Shown piece after piece: positions 1 through 5,600 of a stretch of 15,531 nucleotides of DNA. Position numbers and translations under genes: made by a program. Under the pieces are notes generated by a model. The model was not told where the DNA came from and made no database searches. It saw only the letters and a list, made by a program, of their open reading frames with translations. The DNA comes from an uncultured Collinsella sp. (lineage in GTDB: Bacteria > Actinomycetota > Coriobacteriia > Coriobacteriales > Coriobacteriaceae), in NCBI GenBank assembly GCA_900543845.1, contig UQTD01000049.1, forward strand, positions 1 to 15,531, in the 5' to 3' direction. Positions within the stretch are counted from its first letter, which is position 1. Each line of letters opens with the position of its first letter.

Positions 1-119
1 ATTAAGTGGCCTTCTTTGCGTGCGGAACTCATTTTGAGCAAGCACCCGCCCTGCCGGGGCTCCCGGGTTCTGTGACGACTTGGCCGTTCGGGTCAGGTGG
101 GGCTGAATGGAATAGAGTG

Positions 120-150
120 AATGAGGGCGCCGTTGGCGCCCTCATTCTTT
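120..150. terminator. Hairpin terminator at the 3' end of the AraC-type gene
   Basis: A perfect 12-bp inverted repeat (120-131 with 135-146, 3-nt loop) is followed on the plus strand by a short T-rich stretch. It lies directly beyond the stop codon of the minus-strand regulator. It could end transcription from both sides, although the T-run is better on the plus strand. Bases 1-119 show no convincing gene and may be the tail region of a gene outside the window. Confidence 0.6.
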
Positions 151-1153
151 ATATATGTTGGGAACGCCAGGTGGTGGGGGTGGTGCCGGTGTGTTGCTTG
201 AAGGCTTGGGCGAAGGCGGCCTGCTGAGGGTAGCCTAGACGCTCCGCCACCTGCGCAATCGTAAGCGAGCTATCTGCCAAAAGGTCCTGTGCTCGCTCCA
301 TACGGCGTCTGCGAATGTAGGCGCCCAGGGACTCGCCAGTTTGGGCCTTAAAGGTGGCGCATAGCTTGGAGCGGCTTGTGTAGAGCCTCTCGGCCACCTC
401 GTTGATACCCACACGTCTGCCTTTGTCGAGCGCGCGCTCAATCATTGCCGTTGCTTCTTCGGCAATGGTTATGCTGACGCGTGTGTCTGCCGCCTGCCGC
501 GCCTGCTTGTGGGCCGCGCACGAACAGGCGAGCTCCGCGACCATGGTCTCCACGATGCCCTGCATATAGACGTGTCCGCCTACGGTGCGGGCGCGGTCCT
601 CGTTAATCCGGCGCAGCGTGTGGCAGATGGCAGACGTCGCTTCCTCGTGCCATGGCTCGGCAAACGCCTCAAAGATTCCCGCGAACTCGGTGGGATAGCG
701 GTGCTCCAGTTCGTCAAAATATCCAGGCAAAAAGAGCACCGAGCGCGAGTGATAAAGCTCTCCCGCAAACAGCGGGCTTAATTCCTCGCCACAGCTATCT
801 TGGATAAAGCTGCAAACGGCATTGTTTGGCCACGGTCCATGCAATGGTTTGAGGTTCGTGGGCGTTATGCCAGCCTCGGGCATGCATGTAAGTGTGGGCG
901 CGCTGACTTCGCTCACGCAGGCGTATGGCTCGGGTGTGTATTCGGCCAGGTACATATCGTGCGTCGGGGTGATGAAATGCTCCATGACGATGCAGGCAGG
1001 GGAGAGAGGCATAATCCATGCGCGGCCGTGCGCCCGGTCGTTTGCCACCTCGCCGGTAAAGACGGCGCCCTTGCCGGTAAGCTCCAGGCCAAACTGCTCA
1101 AATTGCGGTGCGTAGAGCTCGGTTATGTCGGTCGCTGCCCGCTGTATTTGCAA
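149..1153 (-). CDS. AraC-family transcriptional regulator
   Basis: DNA-binding regulator of 334 residues. The C-terminal ~105 residues form a typical AraC double helix-turn-helix: first helix pair around residues 249-275 (GINEVAERLYTSRSKLCATF), second around 298-322 (LTIAQVAERLGYPQQAAFAQAF), then the usual HTGTTPTTWR ending. Residues 1-215 would be the ligand-sensing part and match nothing I recognise. The start is a TTG at 1151-1153 with a strong Shine-Dalgarno (AAGGAAAGGGA) five bases upstream; no nearby ATG fits. The gene is divergent from an ABC transporter pair, the arrangement of YbtA/YbtPQ and of other AraC regulators of siderophore uptake, so it probably activates that operon in response to the transported compound. 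Family assignment is sure; the ligand is inferred. No truncation is seen. Confidence 0.93.
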   Translation of the reverse strand: MQIQRAATDITELYAPQFEQFGLELTGKGAVFTGEVANDRAHGRAWIMPLSPACIVMEHFITPTHDMYLAEYTPEPYACVSEVSAPTLTCMPEAGITPTNLKPLHGPWPNNAVCSFIQDSCGEELSPLFAGELYHSRSVLFLPGYFDELEHRYPTEFAGIFEAFAEPWHEEATSAICHTLRRINEDRARTVGGHVYMQGIVETMVAELACSCAAHKQARQAADTRVSITIAEEATAMIERALDKGRRVGINEVAERLYTSRSKLCATFKAQTGESLGAYIRRRRMERAQDLLADSSLTIAQVAERLGYPQQAAFAQAFKQHTGTTPTTWRSQHI

Positions 1154-1184
1154 AAGCGTCCCTTTCCTTTGCAGAAACGTCCAC
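1147..1184. promoter_or_regulatory. Direct repeat over the regulator start, possible autoregulatory site
   Basis: Two 15-bp copies (tttgcaaaagcgtcc at 1147-1161, tttgcagaaacgtcc at 1168-1182) match at 13 of 15 positions. They are exactly 21 bp apart, two turns of the helix, which is the usual layout of AraC-family operators. The first copy covers the TTG start and the second lies just upstream of the Shine-Dalgarno, so binding could repress the regulator's own expression. Confidence 0.45.
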
Positions 1185-1196
1185 GCCTGGCTTGAT

Positions 1197-1214
1197 TGTG
1201 AGCCATGGCTAACA
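1197..1214. promoter_or_regulatory. Imperfect 18-bp palindrome in the divergent promoter region
   Basis: The core agccatggct (1201-1210) is a perfect 10-bp palindrome and extends to tgtg/aaca with one mismatched pair. It lies at the expected transcription start of the regulator and upstream of the ABC operon. It is a candidate operator for the AraC protein or for an iron-responsive repressor. Confidence 0.35.
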
Positions 1215-1219
1215 CATCA

Positions 1220-1248
1220 ATGATAAGTTCATTACGGTTAACTCTCAA
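1220..1248 (-). promoter_or_regulatory. Promoter of the AraC-type regulator
   Basis: On the minus strand TTGAGA (complement of 1243-1248) and TATCAT (complement of 1220-1225) are separated by 17 bp, close to the sigma-70/A consensus. The start would fall near 1213, giving a leader of about 60 nt. No comparably good promoter is seen on the plus strand for the ABC operon, as expected if that operon needs an activator. Confidence 0.55.
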
Positions 1249-1267
1249 GCCGTTAGAAAGGAATCTC

Positions 1268-3094
1268 ATGGCAAAGGAATCAAAAAGGGAAGGTGGAGGC
1301 ATCGGCGAGTTGCTCGCGTATGCCGGTGACCGCAAATTCCTAACGTATTTGGGCATGGCGCTCTCGGCGCTCTCGCAGCTGCTGAGCTTTGGCCCGTACG
1401 TGTGCATTTGGCTTGTCGCGCGCGATCTGATCGCCGTGGTGCCCAACTGGAGCGAAGCCACTAACATCGCGATGTACGGTTGGTGGGCCGTGGGTTTTGC
1501 CCTGGCAAGCATCGTAGCTTATTTCGTGGGGCTCATGTGCACGCATCTGTCCGCGTTTCGCTGCGCGTCCAATATCCGTAAGGCTACGAGCGAGCACCTG
1601 CTTAAGTTGCCGCTCGGCTACTTCGACACGCATGCCACCGGCGAGCTGCGCCGCATTGTAGACGGGTGCGCCGCCTCCACCGAGACTTTGCTCGCACACA
1701 TGCTGCCCGATATCGCAGGCGCCGTCGCCATGGTCGTGGGCTTGCTCGTGCTGCTTTTCGCCCTCGATTGGCGCTTGGGCGCGGCATGCCTCATCTCGGT
1801 GGCCATTTCGTTTGGCGCCATGGCCACCATGATGAGCGGCAAAGGCGCCGAGTTCATGAAGGCCTACATGGGAGCGCTGGTCAAGATGAACAAGACCGGC
1901 ACCGAATACGTACGAGGCATCCCCGTGGTCAAGGTGTTTCAGCAGACGGTCTACTCCTTTAAGGCCTTTCACGATGCGATCGCCGAATACGCCGACATGG
2001 CGCAAAACTATGCGGGCACGTTCTGCCGAGGTCCGCAGGTGCTCAACCTTACCGCGCTCAATGGCCTTGTGACATTCCTGCTGCCCGTGGCGTTGCTGTT
2101 GGCGCCGGGCGAGACGGACTTCGCGCATTTTATGGCCAACTTCACGTTTTACGCGATTTTTTCGGCCGTGGTGCCGACGGCCATGACCAAGCTCATGTTT
2201 GTGGGCGAGGCCTCTCAGATGAGTGCCGATTCGCTGGCTCGTATTCGAAGCGTCATGGATTCCAAGCAGCTCTCCGTGCCCGCCCAACCCAAGCACCCTG
2301 CCGGTGGCGACGTGCGATTTGAGGACGTGAATTTTACCTACGAGAGTGCCGAAACACCTGCCGTTAGCCATGTGAGTTTCAGCGTTTCCGCGGGTAGCAC
2401 TCTCGCCCTGGTGGGTCCCTCGGGTGGCGGCAAGTCAACCTGCGCAAGCCTGATCCCGCGTTTTTGGGACGTTTCCTCGGGTCGAGTGCTCGTAGGTGGT
2501 GTGGACGTTCGCGATATGGATCCGCACGAGCTTATGGGCCAGGTCGCCTTCGTGTTCCAGACCAACCAGCTGTTCCGGCAAACACTTGCCGATAACGTGC
2601 GCGCCTCCAAGCCTACGGCCACTGACGACGAAGTGCGTGCGGCCCTCTCCGCAGCTCAGTGCGACGACATTGTGGCCAAGCTCCCACAGGGCATCAATAC
2701 CATGCTCGGTGCCGGCGGAGCATATCTTTCGGGCGGCGAGGTCCAGCGCGTGGCACTCGCCCGCGCGATCCTTAAAGACGCGCCTATCGTGGTGCTCGAT
2801 GAGGCCACGGCGTTTGCCGATCCCGAGAACGAGGCGCTCATCCAGCGCGCCTTTAGCAAGCTGGCGGCTGGTCGCACGGTCATTATGATTGCGCACCGAC
2901 TCTCGACTGTAGTGGGCGCAGACCAAATCGTGGTGCTCAACCAGGGCAGCGTGCAGGAGTCGGGTACCCATGCCGAGTTGCTGTCCCAAAACGGCCTGTA
3001 TGCCAAGATGTGGGCCGAGTACGAGCAGGCCGCGAGCTGGAAAATCACTGCTGCGACCGCGGATGCCGCCGTCACGAAGGGAGGCGAGGCCTAA
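1268..3094 (+). CDS. ABC transporter, fused permease/ATPase (YbtP/IrtB-like half 1)
   Basis: Half-transporter of 608 residues in the type IV (exporter) fold: a membrane domain over about residues 20-320, then a nucleotide-binding domain. Motifs seen: Walker A GPSGGGKST near 382-390, Q-loop VFQTNQ, signature LSGGE from 487, Walker B with D511-E512, and H-loop H543. After Walker B it reads DEATAFADPENE instead of the usual SALD form. I associate that variant with YbtP/Q and mycobacterial IrtB siderophore importers. I chose ATG 1268 over an in-frame ATG at 1205 because AGAAAGGAA precedes it by a few bases, whereas the upstream one lacks a site and lies in the palindrome/promoter region. It should form a heterodimer in the cytoplasmic membrane with the next gene's product. 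Siderophore import is inferred; drug or peptide export cannot be excluded. Confidence 0.92.
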   Translation: MAKESKREGGGIGELLAYAGDRKFLTYLGMALSALSQLLSFGPYVCIWLVARDLIAVVPNWSEATNIAMYGWWAVGFALASIVAYFVGLMCTHLSAFRCASNIRKATSEHLLKLPLGYFDTHATGELRRIVDGCAASTETLLAHMLPDIAGAVAMVVGLLVLLFALDWRLGAACLISVAISFGAMATMMSGKGAEFMKAYMGALVKMNKTGTEYVRGIPVVKVFQQTVYSFKAFHDAIAEYADMAQNYAGTFCRGPQVLNLTALNGLVTFLLPVALLLAPGETDFAHFMANFTFYAIFSAVVPTAMTKLMFVGEASQMSADSLARIRSVMDSKQLSVPAQPKHPAGGDVRFEDVNFTYESAETPAVSHVSFSVSAGSTLALVGPSGGGKSTCASLIPRFWDVSSGRVLVGGVDVRDMDPHELMGQVAFVFQTNQLFRQTLADNVRASKPTATDDEVRAALSAAQCDDIVAKLPQGINTMLGAGGAYLSGGEVQRVALARAILKDAPIVVLDEATAFADPENEALIQRAFSKLAAGRTVIMIAHRLSTVVGADQIVVLNQGSVQESGTHAELLSQNGLYAKMWAEYEQAASWKITAATADAAVTKGGEA

Positions 3095-4852
3095 ATGTTC
3101 GCCTCATTCCAAAAGAAGTATTTCCTATCCGATAAAGGCGTCGCCGGCGTAAAACGCGGCATTTTCTGGACCACGCTCACCAATCTCATTACCATGGCCG
3201 GAATGGGCTTTTTATTCCTGGTTATGGCCGGCTTTGTCGAGCATCTCGCCAGCGGGGCTGACCTGCCGGATGTCCTGCCGATCGTGGGCGGCCTCCTGGT
3301 CTTTTTCGTGTTGCTCTTTGCCTCTAACTGGCAGCAGTATTACTACACCTACTGCATCTTTTACGAGGAGTGCGGCAAGCAGCGTATGGAGATCGCCGAG
3401 CGCTTGCGCAAACTGCCGCTGTCGTTTTTTGGTCGTCGTGATCTGGCCGATTTAACCGAGACTATCATGGGCGACGTCCAGGCCATGGAACACGCTTACA
3501 GCCACGTGCTGGGAGAGCTTTGGGGTGCCATCATCGCAAGCGCCATTGTCTTCGTGGCATCGCTGTTCTTTTGCTGGCAGCTGGCGATCGCGGCGTTTTG
3601 GAGCGTTCCCGTGGCCTTTGCCGTGCTGTATCTAACACGCGGCCCCATGACTCCGGTGTTCGATCGCGTGCGCGCCGAGAAGGTCAAGGTTACCGAGGCG
3701 ATTCAAGAGACGCTCGACTGCGTTCGCGAGATCCGCGCCACCAACCAGGAGGCCCATTATCTTGAGGGACTCAACGCCGTGATCGATGCCGAGGAGCGCG
3801 AGACCACCAAGGGCGAGCTCGCTAACGGGCTTTTGGTCAACTCTGCCTTTGTCATCCTGCGTCTGGGCATTGCCACCACGCTGGTTACGGGCGCCGCGGT
3901 GGTCGCCTCCGGGCAGGTCGACTTTTTGGTGATGTTTGCCTTCCTGCTTATGGTGAGCCGTATCTATGCGCCCTTTGATCAGGCGTTAATGTTAATGTCC
4001 GAGCTGTTCGCCGCCGAGTCGTCTGCCAAGCGCATGCGTTCCATCATGGAAGAGCCTGTGGCGCGGGGCAGCGAGAAATTTGAGCCCGCGGGCCACGATG
4101 TGGTGTTCGATCACGTGGCATTTGGCTATGGTGCGGGCGAGGACGGCCGCGCCGGCGAGAAAGTTCTTACCGATGTGAGCTTTACCGCCAAGGAAGGCGA
4201 AGTTACGGCGCTGGTCGGTCCTTCGGGTTCCGGTAAGTCTACGGTGAGCCGCCTGGCCGCGCGCTTTTGGGATGCCACCGCGGGCAAGGTTACCGTGGGC
4301 GGTGTGGATGTTGCGAGCGTTGATCCCGAGGTACTGCTGCGTGATTACGCCATCGTGTTCCAAGACGTGCTGCTCTTTGACGACACAGTGATGGGAAACA
4401 TCCGCCTCGGGCGTCGTGATGCCACCGATGAGGAAGTGCTTGCGGCCGCGCGTGCCGCCAACTGCGACGAGTTTGTGAGCCGCATGCCGCAGGGCTACGA
4501 CACCATGATCGGTGAGAACGGCTCCAAACTCTCCGGCGGCGAGCGCCAGCGCATCTCCATCGCTCGCGCGCTGCTCAAAGATGCGCCCATCGTGCTGTTG
4601 GACGAGGCGACGGCGAGCTTGGACGTGGAGAACGAGACCGTGGTACAGCAGGCACTCTCCCGTCTGCTTACAGGTAAGACGGTTATCGTTATTGCCCACC
4701 GTATGCGTACGGTGGAAAATGCCGACAAAATCGTTGTGCTCAAGGATGGCGTGGTTGCCGAGCAGGGCACTCCGGCGCAGCTCAAGGCAGCAGGTGGAGA
4801 ATTCGCCCGCATGGTTGCGCTGCAAAAGGAGGCGGCTTCCTGGCAGCTGTAG
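3095..4852 (+). CDS. ABC transporter, fused permease/ATPase (half 2)
   Basis: Half-transporter of 585 residues, the partner of the preceding gene. Its ATG follows the previous stop codon directly with no spacing, and its Shine-Dalgarno (GGGAGG) lies inside the upstream gene, so translation is probably coupled. A membrane domain with about six helices fills roughly residues 20-310. The ATPase domain has Walker A GPSGSGKST at 375-383, signature LSGGERQ from 479, Walker B D503-E504 with a normal ASLD D-loop, and H535. Both halves keep all catalytic residues, so both ATP sites could be active, unlike many heterodimeric exporters with one degenerate site. No substrate-binding protein lies nearby, which fits the IrtAB/YbtPQ type that imports without one. 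Confidence 0.92.
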   Translation: MFASFQKKYFLSDKGVAGVKRGIFWTTLTNLITMAGMGFLFLVMAGFVEHLASGADLPDVLPIVGGLLVFFVLLFASNWQQYYYTYCIFYEECGKQRMEIAERLRKLPLSFFGRRDLADLTETIMGDVQAMEHAYSHVLGELWGAIIASAIVFVASLFFCWQLAIAAFWSVPVAFAVLYLTRGPMTPVFDRVRAEKVKVTEAIQETLDCVREIRATNQEAHYLEGLNAVIDAEERETTKGELANGLLVNSAFVILRLGIATTLVTGAAVVASGQVDFLVMFAFLLMVSRIYAPFDQALMLMSELFAAESSAKRMRSIMEEPVARGSEKFEPAGHDVVFDHVAFGYGAGEDGRAGEKVLTDVSFTAKEGEVTALVGPSGSGKSTVSRLAARFWDATAGKVTVGGVDVASVDPEVLLRDYAIVFQDVLLFDDTVMGNIRLGRRDATDEEVLAAARAANCDEFVSRMPQGYDTMIGENGSKLSGGERQRISIARALLKDAPIVLLDEATASLDVENETVVQQALSRLLTGKTVIVIAHRMRTVENADKIVVLKDGVVAEQGTPAQLKAAGGEFARMVALQKEAASWQL

Positions 4853-4853
4853 G

Positions 4854-4909
4854 AATGTGACAAAGGGACAGTCCCTAATGTGACAAAGGGACAGTCCCTT
4901 CGTCACATT
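4854..4909. repeat. Perfect 23-bp tandem repeat ending in a hairpin (REP-like)
   Basis: Two identical 23-bp copies stand head to tail at 4854-4876 and 4877-4899. The second copy pairs with the following bases to give a 15-bp stem (4877-4891 with 4895-4909, one mismatch, 3-nt loop) built around ggga-cag-tccc. It begins two bases after the ABC operon's stop. It looks like a dispersed palindromic repeat and could also stabilise or end the transcript, though no T-run follows. Confidence 0.75.
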
Positions 4910-4933
4910 ATGGGGATGTTGAAAACGAAGGTG

Positions 4934-5099
4934 AATACTTTTCCGCGAAGTGAACGACCTATTTTGGACCCCTGAAACACCAACACTTTTCTGGCTCTGT
5001 TTCCTGCGGTTTTATCGAGTTTTTCCTGCTGTTTTGCTGCGAAAAAATGCGGATGCTTCGGGGGTCCAATTTTGCTCGTTCACTTCGCGGAAAAGTATT
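4934..5099. repeat. 166-bp inverted-repeat element (MITE-like)
   Basis: Ends are a perfect 24-bp inverted repeat (4934-4957 with 5076-5099, including ttccgcgaagtgaacga). A second inner inverted repeat, ttggacccc at 4964-4972 with ggggtccaa at 5061-5069, lies at a matching distance. The 88-nt centre is T-rich and carries two near-identical 14-mers 22 bp apart (5000-5013 and 5022-5035, 13 of 14 equal). No coding frame is convincing. The form fits a small non-autonomous element moved by a transposase encoded elsewhere, or a large RNA hairpin. I see no clear target duplication. Confidence 0.7.
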
Positions 5100-5221
5100 A
5101 GACCTCGATTCGTCGGGTCGGGGGAGGGGGCTTCTTGGATGCCGGGGATGTACATCGCGGCAGGCGGATCGCCAGAAGTCGGCTGTTCCGCACCTCAAGA
5201 TTTCCAAAAAGTTAACCTTTG

Positions 5222-5253
5222 TTGAACTTAATAGTTAGATAAACTAAACTATT
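5222..5253 (+). promoter_or_regulatory. Promoter with embedded palindromic operator of the metal-ATPase operon
   Basis: TTGAAC (5222-5227) and TAAACT (5245-5250) are 17 bp apart, a good sigma-70/A-type promoter. An inverted repeat sits in and beside the spacer: aatagtt (5230-5236) with aactatt (5247-5253), and nested tagtta/aaacta around gat (5232-5246). An A+T-rich palindrome placed to block polymerase, with TTAG/CTAA-like halves, resembles boxes of DtxR/MntR-type metal repressors. The regulator itself is not in the window. Confidence 0.55.
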
Positions 5254-5336
5254 TTCCAAAAGTGTGCTCGAGCAAACTTGTTTACTCGGGTGCTAAGGCA
5301 CCGTGCCGCAGTTGTTGCGGAAAAGGGAGAGACATC

Positions 5337-5582
5337 ATGAAGAAGTCCACGTTTAACACCCTGCTTGTTGGTGGCGGTTTTCTGCTCGGCACGGCCGGCA
5401 TCAAACTGCTCACCAGCGCTCCGGTAAAGAATGCCTGCGTGCAGGGCATCGCGTGCGGCATGCGCGTCAAGAACTGCTACCAGGACATGGTCGAGCAGGC
5501 CAAGGCTAATGTCGACGACATGGTTGCCGAGGCTGCCTACATCACCCAGAGCGGCGCCGCTGCTGACGAGGCAGCCGAGTAA
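5337..5582 (+). CDS. Small DUF6110-like membrane-anchored partner of the P-type ATPase
   Basis: Protein of 81 residues. The ATG at 5337 is preceded by AAAAGGGAGA, which fixes the start over an in-frame upstream alternative. Residues 9-25 form one glycine-rich hydrophobic segment (LLVGGGFLLGTAGIKLL). The rest is a charged, probably helical stretch that ends acidic (ADEAAE). Cysteines 34, 40 and 47 are spaced so that they could lie on one helix face. I recall DUF6110 proteins with this layout sitting before metal P-type ATPases in Gram-positive bacteria. In mycobacteria PacL proteins (DUF1490) of similar size and layout anchor and assist CtpC-type ATPases; by analogy this may do the same, but it lacks the histidine-rich metal tail of PacL1. 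It lies 18 bp before the ATPase in one operon. The family match is from memory. Confidence 0.85.
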   Translation: MKKSTFNTLLVGGGFLLGTAGIKLLTSAPVKNACVQGIACGMRVKNCYQDMVEQAKANVDDMVAEAAYITQSGAAADEAAE

Positions 5583-5600
5583 CGCTCCCAGGCACAAACT

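Noticed and set aside
6..227. Small plus-strand frame at the left end
   Set aside because: It runs through a terminator hairpin into the antisense of the AraC-type gene and has no ribosome site.
1340..2371. A 343-codon minus-strand frame opposite the first ABC gene
   Set aside because: Composition (His- and Gly-rich, no motifs) is that of a shadow frame of the well-supported ABC transporter.
4950..5225. Open frames across the 166-bp inverted-repeat element
   Set aside because: They cross the repeat boundaries, lack ribosome sites and show no protein-like pattern.
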